NCBI GenBank assembly: GCA_041913505.1 | Contig: JAYSFC010000083.1 | Span: forward strand, 1-17,027 | DNA: 17,027 nucleotides | Reading direction: 5' to 3' | Source: JAYSFC01 sp041913505 | GTDB taxonomy: Bacteria; Pseudomonadota; Gammaproteobacteria; Burkholderiales; Burkholderiaceae_C | Shown here: positions 7,939 to 15,374 of the stretch, one piece after another | Layout: each line of letters starts with the position of its first letter | Position numbering within the stretch: the stretch's first letter is position 1 | The notes under the pieces: generated by a model | Databases searched by the model: none | Seen by the model: the letters and a program-made list of their open reading frames with translations, nothing else | Told to the model about the DNA's origin: nothing | Program-made: the position numbers and the translations under genes

Positions 7939-8997
7939 TTAGAACGCGTGACGGATGCCGAACTGCAGGCCAGTGCTGGTGCCACCTGCGGATGCCGCCG
8001 GACCGCCGTCCACGACATAGACCGTGCCGCCGTTCTTGTTCTTGACGCGGGCATAGGTGCCATACAGCGCGGTGCGCTTGGAAAGATCGTACACATAGCC
8101 CAGCGCAATGTGGTCGGCGTCGTTACCAACGTTGGTCGCCTTCACGACGCCATAGCTCAGGCGTACCTGGCCCGGGCCCACGGGCACGTGGGCGCCGATG
8201 GCCGTGGCGCGCGTCTTCTGGCCATTGCCGTTCTTGTTTTCGCCCCACAGCAGCATGGCCTTGGCCACGCCGAAGTCGTAGCTGCCGCCGAAATTGGTCT
8301 GCGTGAGGTCGTTCACGGCGGCCACCTTGGTCTTGGTGGTGGCCACGGCCACGCTGAAGGGGCCGGCGGCATAGCCGATGCGGCCGCCCATCACGTTGCC
8401 ATCGCTGGTACTCGCCTGCTCGCCGCGGGCGATTGCCACTTCGCCAAACAGGCCGCCCATCTTGGGAAGGTGGTACGCGATCTGGTTGGAAGCGCGCACA
8501 TGGGTCACGCCCTTGGTGGCGCCCACGGGGTAGAACAGCACTGCGGACGAGCCCACGCCATTCGTGCCGAAAGCATGGTAGCCGCCGTTCGCCACCGCCA
8601 GGTTGCGGAAGCCCGGCACGAAGTCGCGGCCCAGGCGGACCTCACCCCAGTTGCCCATCAGGCTCACCGTGGAACGGCGGCCGAATTTGAATGCGCCCGA
8701 GCCGATGCCGGTGCGGTTGTCAGCGCTGGTAGCGCCGCCGCCAGTGCCCGTGTCAGAGTCGAAAGCCGCCTCAAGCCAGAAGCCCGCCTTCAGGCCGCCC
8801 CCCAGGTCTTCCGTGCCGCGGAAACCGAGCCGGCTGGACGTGTTGCCGTCGCCGTTCACGGTATTGAGCGAATTGGCGCCGGTGTAGTGCGTCACGCCGG
8901 TATCGATAATGCCGAACAGCGTCACATTGGACTGCGCCAGGGCAGCCGTACCGGTACAGGCCAGCGCAAGGCCCAATGCGATGGGGGAAAGCTTCAT
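7939..8997 (-). CDS. Outer-membrane porin, Comamonadaceae/Burkholderiales general-porin type (Porin_4)
   Basis: This 352-residue trimeric-porin-type protein has a classical signal peptide (MKLSPIALGLALACTGTAALA, then Q22 as probable first mature residue) and the family's opening strand SNVTLFGIIDTGVTHYTG. Further family features are SRLGFRGTEDLGGGLKAGFWLE and RRSTVSLMGNWGEVRLGRDF in the N-terminal half. The last residues, LQFGIRHAF, end in Phe as expected for the outer-membrane insertion signal. The ATG at 8997 has a GAGGAG site. As first gene of the tct operon, it probably lets the Tct substrate cross the outer membrane. This parallels opdH-tctCBA in Pseudomonas, although OpdH belongs to a different porin family. 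Substrate specificity cannot be read from the sequence. Confidence 0.93.
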   Translation of the reverse strand: MKLSPIALGLALACTGTAALAQSNVTLFGIIDTGVTHYTGANSLNTVNGDGNTSSRLGFRGTEDLGGGLKAGFWLEAAFDSDTGTGGGATSADNRTGIGSGAFKFGRRSTVSLMGNWGEVRLGRDFVPGFRNLAVANGGYHAFGTNGVGSSAVLFYPVGATKGVTHVRASNQIAYHLPKMGGLFGEVAIARGEQASTSDGNVMGGRIGYAAGPFSVAVATTKTKVAAVNDLTQTNFGGSYDFGVAKAMLLWGENKNGNGQKTRATAIGAHVPVGPGQVRLSYGVVKATNVGNDADHIALGYVYDLSKRTALYGTYARVKNKNGGTVYVVDGGPAASAGGTSTGLQFGIRHAF

Positions 8998-9122
8998 GGA
9001 ATATCTCCTCAGGTTCTAAGTTTCGTCGGACTGCAGGACATCTTCTGCGCGGCGGATGATAGGAAGCGCAGCTTTCAATCGGCTGTCCTAGGGACTGCCG
9101 CGAAGGTGCTAAGGTTTTGGCC
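8998..9122. promoter_or_regulatory. Divergent porin/tctD control region
   Basis: This 125-bp gap separates the leftward porin-tctCBA genes from the rightward tctDE genes and must hold both promoters. On the minus strand TATCAT (9061-9056) is a plausible porin -10 without a recognisable -35 at the right spacing, as expected for a promoter needing an activator. A short inverted repeat GTCC-TAG-GGAC (9085-9095) lies further upstream and could be part of a TctD site. By analogy with other tct loci, TctD would act here. None of the hexamers is secure. Confidence 0.4.
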
Positions 9123-9803
9123 ATGAAGCTGTTTCTGGTCGAAGACGATCCTTCCATGCAAGCCGCGCTGCAGCGCACGCTGAGCCGCCGCGGGATCGAG
9201 GTCACGGTCTGCGGCGACGGTCTGCAGGCGCTCGCGGGCTGGAGCAGGACCCTGCCCGATGTGGTGATGCTCGATCTCACGCTGCCCGGCTTGGACGGTC
9301 TGCTCGTGCTGGAGCAGGCGCGCAAGCAGGGCCTGCAGACACCCGTGCTGATCCTCACCGCGCGCGGCACCGTAGGCGACCGCATCATGGGTCTCAACAC
9401 CGGCGCGGACGACTACCTGCCCAAGCCCTTCGACCTCGACGAGCTCGAAGCGCGGCTGCGCGCGCTGCATCGGCGCCGGCAGCATGCGGCACCGGAGCCG
9501 GCCGAGAACCTGCTGCGCGTGGGCGACCTGCATTACGACAAGGACAACGGCGCGATCTACCTGCACGACGAGGTGCTGGAGCTCACGCCGCGCGAGCTGG
9601 CCCTGATGCGCGCGCTCATGGCCAAGCCGGGCCATGCTGTGTCGAAGGAGCGGCTCTTCGAGCTGGTGTTCCCGGGCGAGGACAGCGTGCAGCCCGAGGC
9701 CATCGAGGTCGTGGTGTACCGCCTGCGCAAGAAGCTCGCCCCGGCCCAGGTCACGCTCATGACGCTGCGCGGGCTGGGCTACCTACTGAAACCCGGTCCA
9801 TGA
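9123..9803 (+). CDS. tctD: Two-component response regulator TctD (OmpR/PhoB family)
   Basis: This 226-residue response regulator pairs a receiver domain (1-118) with a winged-helix DNA-binding domain (about 128-224). Receiver landmarks are acidic D8/D9, phosphoacceptor D51 (VVMLDLTLPGLDG), T79 and K101 (YLPKPFD). The effector domain shows the OmpR-type recognition region AIEVVVYRLRKKL and the wing TLRGLGYLL. ATG 9123 is taken over a TTG two codons upstream; AAGG about 9 nt before it may serve as ribosome site. It overlaps tctE by ATGA and is divergent from the porin-tctCBA genes, the arrangement of known tct regulators, so it most likely activates them when the substrate is present. Confidence 0.93.
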   Translation: MKLFLVEDDPSMQAALQRTLSRRGIEVTVCGDGLQALAGWSRTLPDVVMLDLTLPGLDGLLVLEQARKQGLQTPVLILTARGTVGDRIMGLNTGADDYLPKPFDLDELEARLRALHRRRQHAAPEPAENLLRVGDLHYDKDNGAIYLHDEVLELTPRELALMRALMAKPGHAVSKERLFELVFPGEDSVQPEAIEVVVYRLRKKLAPAQVTLMTLRGLGYLLKPGP

Positions 9804-11239
9804 GCAAACGCCGCCAACTCTCGCTGCGCCGCTACCTGCTGCTCGGCATTCTGCTGCCCATCGGCGTGTACGTGCTGCTCAACACCGTGGCGTTGTACCG
9901 CCAGTCGCTCGCCGCCGTGCATACGGCCTACGACCGCACACTGCTCGCGTCGGCCAAAAGCATCGGCGAGCAGCTCACGGTGGAGGGTTTCGACGAGCAC
10001 GCGCTGCTGCGCGCCACGGTGCCCTACGCGGCGCTCGAGGCATTCGAGACCGACAACCGCAGCCGCATGTTCTACCGTGTCTCCACCGAGCGCGGGGCGC
10101 TGATCAGCGGCTTCGAGGATCTGCCCGCCTGGCACGGCAAGCTGCCTACCAAGGCCCCCTACTCTGCTCTGGTGCACTTCTACGACGACGAGTTCCGCAA
10201 CCGCCAGGTGCGCGTGGCCGTGTTGCTGCAGCCCGTAGCGAGCGAGCGCGGGCGCGGCATGGCCGTGATCCAGGTAGCCGAGACGCTGGAGCTGCGCCGC
10301 GAGCTCGCGCGGCAGATCCTTATCGCCACGCTGTGGCGCCAGCTCGCGCTCGTGGCCGTGATTGCCTTCGTGGTGATCGTGGTCGTGCAGCGCGCCACGC
10401 GCCCCGTGCGCCAGCTCAGCGCTGAACTGCAGGCACGCGCCGAGGGCGATCTCACCCCCATCGCGCCGCCGCGCACGCTGCGCGAACTGCAGCCGCTGGT
10501 GGAGGCCACCAACCAGGTCATGGAGCGCCTGCAGCACCTGCTGGACCACCAGAAGCGCTTCGTGCGCGACGCCTCGCACCAGTTGCGCACGCCGCTGGCC
10601 GTGCTCAAGACGCAGGTGCAGTCGGCCCAGCGCGGCGACGCCCCCCCCGCCCAGGCCCTGCGCGAAATCGAAGACACCGTGGACCGCGCCACACAGTTGG
10701 CCAATCAGATGCTGGCGTTGGCCAAGGTCGAGCAACTGCGCCAGCAGGCGCCCGAGCCCCGCACCGCGTTCGACGAAGTGCTGCGCGCCGTGGCGCTGGA
10801 TCTGTCACCGCTCATTGCGCAGCGCGACCTGGATTTCAGCCTCCACACCGAGCCGGCCTGCATTGCGGCACACGACTGGATGCTGCGCGAACTCACGCGC
10901 AACCTGCTGCACAACGCGATCCGCCACACGCCGCCGGGCCGCGCGCTGAGCCTGGAGCTGCGTGCCGACGGCCGCCATGCCACCCTCACCGTGGCAGACA
11001 GCGGCCCCGGTATCGACGCCCAACTCGCAGAGCGGCTGTTCCAGCCCTTCTCGGCCGGGGACGTGCGCACGGGCTCGGGCCTGGGCCTCGCGATCTGCCG
11101 GGAAATCGTGCAGGCGCTTGACGGCTCCATCACGCTCACCAACCGCATCGAGAAGTCGCGCGTGGTCGGGCTGGATGCGGTGGTCAGCCTGCCCCTGGCG
11201 CCCGAATCCACGCCCGACGCGGCACAATCCAAGCCATGA
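9800..11239 (+). CDS. tctE: Two-component sensor histidine kinase TctE
   Basis: This 479-residue inner-membrane histidine kinase has a first membrane helix at about 11-32, a periplasmic domain of about 145 residues (2CSK_N-like, as in TctE/QseC-type kinases), a second helix at about 181-197 and a HAMP-like linker starting RATRPVRQLS. The H-box is FVRDASHQLRTPLAVLK with phospho-acceptor His260. The N-box is RNLLHNAIRHTP (367-378), G1 DSGPG (400-404) and G2 GSGLGL (425-430). All catalytic elements are intact. It starts inside the tctD stop (ATGA), and its own stop overlaps the hslR start. It presumably senses a periplasmic carboxylate and phosphorylates TctD. A run of eight C (about 10641-10648) lies in frame and looks harmless. 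Confidence 0.93.
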   Translation: MSKRRQLSLRRYLLLGILLPIGVYVLLNTVALYRQSLAAVHTAYDRTLLASAKSIGEQLTVEGFDEHALLRATVPYAALEAFETDNRSRMFYRVSTERGALISGFEDLPAWHGKLPTKAPYSALVHFYDDEFRNRQVRVAVLLQPVASERGRGMAVIQVAETLELRRELARQILIATLWRQLALVAVIAFVVIVVVQRATRPVRQLSAELQARAEGDLTPIAPPRTLRELQPLVEATNQVMERLQHLLDHQKRFVRDASHQLRTPLAVLKTQVQSAQRGDAPPAQALREIEDTVDRATQLANQMLALAKVEQLRQQAPEPRTAFDEVLRAVALDLSPLIAQRDLDFSLHTEPACIAAHDWMLRELTRNLLHNAIRHTPPGRALSLELRADGRHATLTVADSGPGIDAQLAERLFQPFSAGDVRTGSGLGLAICREIVQALDGSITLTNRIEKSRVVGLDAVVSLPLAPESTPDAAQSKP

Positions 11240-11658
11240 GCACAATGGACTCGATGCGCCTGGACAAGTGGCTGTGGTGCGCCCGCTTCTACAAGACCCG
11301 GGGGCTGGCCACCGAAGAAATCGGCAAGGGCCGGGTCACTGTGAACGGCCAAAACGTGAAAGCCGCACGCGAGCTGCGCGTGGGCAACACCGTGACCCTG
11401 CGGCAGGGCCCGATCACCCGCACCGTGGTCGTGCGTGCGCTCAGCGCCATGCGGGGGCCCGCGCCCGTGGCCCAGCAGCTGTACGAAGAAACACCCGAAA
11501 GCATCGCCGCACGCCAGCTCGCAGCCGAACAGCGCCGCCTGGCGCCCGAGCCCGCCTCCAGCCTGCAGGAGGGCCGCCCCACCAAGCGCGACCGCCGCGA
11601 CATCGAGCGGGTGCACCGCGACTGGGACGACCGCTGGAGCGCCTCCATCGACAACTGA
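11236..11658 (+). CDS. hslR: S4-domain RNA-binding protein, Hsp15 (HslR) family
   Basis: This 140-residue protein opens with the Hsp15 S4 domain: MRLDKWLWCARFYKTRGLAT, GKGRVTVNGQNVKAARELRVG and TVTLRQGPITRTVVV (about 7-66), followed by a basic, Arg-rich C-terminal tail. In E. coli, Hsp15 binds 50S subunits carrying stalled peptidyl-tRNA and helps rescue them; length and motif order fit that family (about 133 residues). ATG 11236 overlaps the tctE stop (ATGA), implying translational coupling to a transport two-component system, which is functionally odd. It converges on aliA, whose stop is 30 bp away, and I see no clear intrinsic terminator between them. Confidence 0.93.
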   Translation: MSTMDSMRLDKWLWCARFYKTRGLATEEIGKGRVTVNGQNVKAARELRVGNTVTLRQGPITRTVVVRALSAMRGPAPVAQQLYEETPESIAARQLAAEQRRLAPEPASSLQEGRPTKRDRRDIERVHRDWDDRWSASIDN

Positions 11659-11688
11659 CAGGCGCTGCTCCACGGCAGCGGTACAGCA

Positions 11689-13332
11689 TCAGGCCGGGTT
11701 GCCTTGCAGCATTTCCCGCAGCTTGAACTTCTGGATCTTTCCGGACGGCGTGGAAGGGATGGAGTCACGCACGATCAGCCGCTCGGGAATGTACTGAATC
11801 GCTACCTTCTGCTCCTTCAGGAAGGCCTGGATATCCGCCAGTTCAATGCTCTGCCCCGGCCTGGGCACCACCACCGCGCAAGCCCGCTCACCCAGGCGTT
11901 CATCGGGGTACGCGACGATGGCCGCCAGGGCAATGGCAGGGTGGCGGTATAGCAATGCTTCGATTTCCACCACCGGGATGTTCTCCCCACCCCGGATGAT
12001 CACGTCCTTGCTGCGTCCGGTGATACGGATGTACCCCTGGGCATCGATGCGGGCCAGGTCGCCGGTGTCGAACCAGTCGTCGGCATCGGTGCCGTTGAGG
12101 TGCGGCCGGTGCAGATATCCGCCGAAATTGGAGCAGGAGCGCAGCATCAGCTTCCCCGCCTCCCCGGGGGGAAGGCGGTTGCCATCCACGTCCACCACCT
12201 TGACCTCCACGCCGGGCAGCGGGCAGCCATCGGTTTGGACGGAGCGTTCGTCGGCATCTTCCAGCCGCGTCAGGGTAACGGCGCCGTTTTCGGTCATGCC
12301 CCAGGCGGACACGATCTTCGCGCCCAGCGCGGAGCGCGCCTGCTCCACCAGCGGGCCGGGGATGGGGGCTCCGGCGCACAGGAAGGTCCGCAGGGTCGGA
12401 ACACCCTGCCCCATCTCTGCCACGGTCCTGGCCAGGTCGGTCAAGAAAGGCGTGGAGGCCATGGTGAAGGTGACCCGCTCCTGCTGCACCAGTTCGATGG
12501 CTTTCCTGGGCTCCCAGATGTCCTGCAACACCGCGCTGGCTTGCAGCATGATGGGCATCATCAGCCCGTACATGAAGCCCGTCTGGTGCGCCATGGGCGA
12601 GGCCATCAGCACCACGTCATCGCCACCCAATTGCAGGCGCTTCGCGTACGGAATGATGTTGGCCATCATGGTGTTGGCCGAGTGCATGACGCCTTTGGGC
12701 TCGCCGGTCGTACCGGAGGTGTAGATCAGCTGCGTCACGTCATCAGGCCCCGGCCGTTGCCGCGACAGAACCTCTTTCGCCCCTGGAGTCTGCTTCCAGG
12801 CGGGGCCGCTCAACAATGCCTCGAAGCTGTTCGCCCCCTCGCCGCCCACCACCACAACCTGCCGGACGCTGGGCAGGCCAGGCTGCAAACCCGCCACCAT
12901 GCCCTCGAAATCGAAGCCTCTGAACGCCTTGGGAACAATCACGACCTTGGCTTCACCGTGCTGGAGCATGAACGACAACTCGCGCTCACGGAAGATGTGC
13001 ATCAGCGGGTTCATGACCGCGCCGATCCGCGAGCAGGCCAGGTAGGTCAGCGTGAACTGCCACCAGTTGGGTAGCTGGCAGGCCACCACGTCGTTGCGGC
13101 CCACGCCCAGCCTGGCAAGGCCCAGGGCGATGCGATCGGCCATACCCGCCAGCTCCCGGTAGGTGAAGCGCTTGACCTCTCCACCCTCCACCCGCACCGC
13201 GGTCAGCGCCAGCTTGTCCGGGCAGGCCGCAAGGCAGGCATCCAGTGCGTCGTTGATGGTGCGGTCGTGCCAGTATCCCTGCGCCACCATGCGAGCCCGC
13301 CGGGCGGGCAACAGTACGGCATCGAATTCCAT
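11689..13332 (-). CDS. aliA: Acyl-CoA synthetase, probable cyclohexanecarboxylate-CoA ligase AliA
   Basis: This 547-residue member of the ANL adenylate-forming family would convert cyclohexanecarboxylate, ATP and CoA to cyclohexanecarboxyl-CoA. Motifs are the phosphate loop YTSGTTGEPKG (204-214), WGMTENG (344-350), FDTGD (421-425), the hinge GRSKDVIIRGGENI (439-452) and the C-terminal catalytic lysine K532 in PSGKIQK. The ATG at 13332 is chosen for AAGGAG 8 nt upstream; the ATG at 13350 lies just before that site. It is the last gene of the operon badH-badI-aliB-aliA. The ligase family is certain. Substrate assignment comes from the BadH/BadI/AliB neighbours; a related alicyclic or aromatic acid is possible. 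Confidence 0.85.
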   Translation of the reverse strand: MEFDAVLLPARRARMVAQGYWHDRTINDALDACLAACPDKLALTAVRVEGGEVKRFTYRELAGMADRIALGLARLGVGRNDVVACQLPNWWQFTLTYLACSRIGAVMNPLMHIFRERELSFMLQHGEAKVVIVPKAFRGFDFEGMVAGLQPGLPSVRQVVVVGGEGANSFEALLSGPAWKQTPGAKEVLSRQRPGPDDVTQLIYTSGTTGEPKGVMHSANTMMANIIPYAKRLQLGGDDVVLMASPMAHQTGFMYGLMMPIMLQASAVLQDIWEPRKAIELVQQERVTFTMASTPFLTDLARTVAEMGQGVPTLRTFLCAGAPIPGPLVEQARSALGAKIVSAWGMTENGAVTLTRLEDADERSVQTDGCPLPGVEVKVVDVDGNRLPPGEAGKLMLRSCSNFGGYLHRPHLNGTDADDWFDTGDLARIDAQGYIRITGRSKDVIIRGGENIPVVEIEALLYRHPAIALAAIVAYPDERLGERACAVVVPRPGQSIELADIQAFLKEQKVAIQYIPERLIVRDSIPSTPSGKIQKFKLREMLQGNPA

Positions 13333-13384
13333 GTCCTTGTCTCCTTGCATTTTTTTAGGGGGGTGAGGAAATGAGCTGCCAACG

Positions 13385-14536
13385 TCAGGCCGGCACGGCC
13401 TTGCGCCCCGCGCGGTCGCGCGCCACGATGGTTTTCATGATTTGCGCCGTGCCGTCACCAATCTGGAAGCCCAGCACGTCGCGCAGGCGCTGCTCCATCA
13501 CGCCACGGTCGTAGCCACCATGGCCAAACATCAACAGGCACTGGTGGATCGCGTCGTAGGCCAACTTGGGCGCCCACCACTTGCACATCGCGGCCTCGGC
13601 GGTGTGGGGCAGGTGCTTGTCTTTGAGCCACAGGGTCTGCAGGCACAGCAGGCGCGCCGCCATCACCTGCGTGTCGAAATCGGCCAACGGATGCGACACA
13701 CCCTGGAATGCCGACAGCGGTTTGCCAAAGGCTTCGCGCTGCGCCACGTACTCCCAGGTCTCCTCGAGCGCCACCCGGGCAACCGCCAGCACCTGCAGCC
13801 CGATCAGCGCCCGCGAAAAATCAAAGCCCTGCATCACCTGCACAAAGCCCTTGTTCTCCTCGCCCAGCCGGTGGTCCACCGGTACGCGGACATTTTCGAA
13901 GAACAGCGAGCCCCGGCCGATGGCACGCTGGCCGTGGCAATCGAACCGGCTGCGCGTGATACCGGGCGTATCCAGGGGCACCAGCAGCGCCGTCACGCCG
14001 TGGGCCGCCGACTCCACCGAGCCCGTGCGCCCGAACACCACAGCCGCATCGGCTTGGTCGGCGGCAGAGATGGAGGTCTTCTCGCCGTTGAGGACGTATT
14101 CATTCCCCACGCGCTCGACCCGAAGGCGCAGGTTGGCCGCATCGGAACCACCCCGGGGCTCGGTCAACGCGATAGCGAACAGCGCCTCGCCCCGCGTCAG
14201 CCTTGTGAGCCAGGGCAGGACAACCTCGGGGCGGCCATGCTCCGCCAGAATCTGCCCGTTCAGCGACGCCAGCAGATTGATGTAGCTGATGCTGAGGTCC
14301 GCGCGGGCGATCTCCTCGTGGATCACGCCAGCCGCCAGGCAGCCCATGCCTTGGCCACCAAACGCTTCCGGCAATTCGGGCGCGATGAAGCCCATCTCGC
14401 CCATCTCCCGCATCAGCGTGCGGTCCAGCACGCGGGTCTGGTCGCGCTCTAGGAAGCCCGGGGCCACGCGCCCCTGCGCGAAGCGGCGCGCGTGCTCACC
14501 CAACACCGCCAGGTCTTCGTCGATATACGGGTTCAT
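13385..14536 (-). CDS. aliB: Acyl-CoA dehydrogenase, probable cyclohexanecarboxyl-CoA dehydrogenase AliB
   Basis: This is a 383-residue flavoprotein of the acyl-CoA dehydrogenase family, expected to oxidise cyclohexanecarboxyl-CoA to cyclohex-1-enecarboxyl-CoA and pass electrons to ETF. Visible are the FAD/substrate segment ALTEPRGGSDAA (123-134), the middle-domain GEKTSIS, the REAFGKPLSAFQGV helix (267-280) and the C-terminal FQIGDGTAQIM (357-367). In the last, D361 stands where medium-chain enzymes have the catalytic Glu of YEGT(A/S)QIQ. The alignment through GTAQI and IVAR is gap-free, so the substitution is real. ATG 14536 has an AGGAG site. The stop is 52 bp before aliA and the start 21 bp after badI. 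The specific substrate is inferred from the operon. Confidence 0.87.
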   Translation of the reverse strand: MNPYIDEDLAVLGEHARRFAQGRVAPGFLERDQTRVLDRTLMREMGEMGFIAPELPEAFGGQGMGCLAAGVIHEEIARADLSISYINLLASLNGQILAEHGRPEVVLPWLTRLTRGEALFAIALTEPRGGSDAANLRLRVERVGNEYVLNGEKTSISAADQADAAVVFGRTGSVESAAHGVTALLVPLDTPGITRSRFDCHGQRAIGRGSLFFENVRVPVDHRLGEENKGFVQVMQGFDFSRALIGLQVLAVARVALEETWEYVAQREAFGKPLSAFQGVSHPLADFDTQVMAARLLCLQTLWLKDKHLPHTAEAAMCKWWAPKLAYDAIHQCLLMFGHGGYDRGVMEQRLRDVLGFQIGDGTAQIMKTIVARDRAGRKAVPA

Positions 14537-14557
14537 CGGGTCTCTCCTGGTGGCCGC

Positions 14558-15340
14558 CTACTTGGCGTACTTGCGGAAATCGGGCTTGCGCTTCTCGCCC
14601 AGCGCACGGACACCCTCGCGCGACTCCTCGGTGTCGTAATAGAGTTTCAGCGCATACATGCCCAGGCCGGCGATGCCGCTTTGGTGCGCGGTGTCGGCAT
14701 TGAAGCTGCGCTTGGCAATGGCAATGGCCGTCGGGCTGCGCTCGCAGATTTCCTCAGCCCATTTCTGCACCTCGGCATCGAGCTGGTCGTGGGGCACCAC
14801 GGCATTGGCCAACCCCATGGCCACGGCCTCGGCACCGCTGTAGCGGCGGTTCAGGTACCAGATCTCGCGCGCCTTCTTCTCGCCTACCACGCGGGCCAGG
14901 AAAGCCGTGCCGTACCCGGGATCCACCGAACCCATCTTGGGGCCGACCTGGCCAAAGATGGCCTTCTCCGAAGCGATGGTGAGGTCGCAGATGGTGCACA
15001 GCACATTGCCCCCACCAATGGCGTAGCCCTGCACGCGGGCGATAACGGGCTTGGGCACATCGCGGATCGCGGTGTGCAACTCCTCCATCGGCAGGCCGAT
15101 GGTGCCGCGCCCATCGTAATTGCCGTTGTGCGCGGACTGGTCACCCCCCGTGCAGAACGCCTTGTCCCCCGCGCCCGCCAACACGATGGCTCCCACGGAT
15201 TTGTCGTAGCCGGCCTTGTTCAGCGCCCGGATGATCTCGTCGCAGGTCTGGCCCCGAAAGGCGTTCATCTTCTCAGGCCGGTTGATGGTGATCCAGGCCA
15301 CGCCGTTGCGCACTTCATACAGGATGTCTTCGAAGTTCAT
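14558..15340 (-). CDS. badI: 2-ketocyclohexanecarboxyl-CoA hydrolase BadI
   Basis: This is a 260-residue crotonase-superfamily enzyme. BadI hydrolytically opens the ring of 2-ketocyclohexanecarboxyl-CoA to give pimelyl-CoA. From memory the sequence is close to R. palustris BadI along its whole length: NRPEKMNAFRG (20-30), CTGGDQSAHNGNYDGRG (63-79), oxyanion segment GYAIGGGNVL (105-114) and GQVGPKMGSVDPGYG (130-144). BadI is closely related to MenB (naphthoate synthase), which shares the GPKxGSxDxGxG and REIW segments; the HNGNYDGRGTIGLPMEELH stretch and the badH/aliAB neighbours favour BadI. A GAGAGAG purine tract precedes ATG 15340. It follows badH by 34 bp. Confidence 0.92.
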   Translation of the reverse strand: MNFEDILYEVRNGVAWITINRPEKMNAFRGQTCDEIIRALNKAGYDKSVGAIVLAGAGDKAFCTGGDQSAHNGNYDGRGTIGLPMEELHTAIRDVPKPVIARVQGYAIGGGNVLCTICDLTIASEKAIFGQVGPKMGSVDPGYGTAFLARVVGEKKAREIWYLNRRYSGAEAVAMGLANAVVPHDQLDAEVQKWAEEICERSPTAIAIAKRSFNADTAHQSGIAGLGMYALKLYYDTEESREGVRALGEKRKPDFRKYAK

Positions 15341-15374
15341 GGTTTCTCTCTCTGTCAGGGGTGGATGGGAGCGG

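Noticed and set aside
8998..9122. A sigma-54 promoter in the porin/tctD region
   Set aside because: I found no GG-N10-GC element with reasonable flanking bases on either strand; an activator-dependent sigma-70 promoter fits better.
7657..9126. A 489-codon plus-strand frame opposite tctC and the porin
   Set aside because: It spans two well-supported genes and their spacer on the other strand, and its composition is that of an antisense shadow.
10641..10648. Eight-C run in tctE as a frameshift or phase switch
   Set aside because: The reading frame is intact through all kinase motifs on both sides, so there is no sign of disruption.
14558..15340. Naphthoate synthase (MenB) identity for the crotonase gene
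   Set aside because: Shared segments reflect common ancestry; badH, aliA/aliB and badR neighbours and the HNGNYDGRG segment fit BadI, and no menaquinone genes are nearby.
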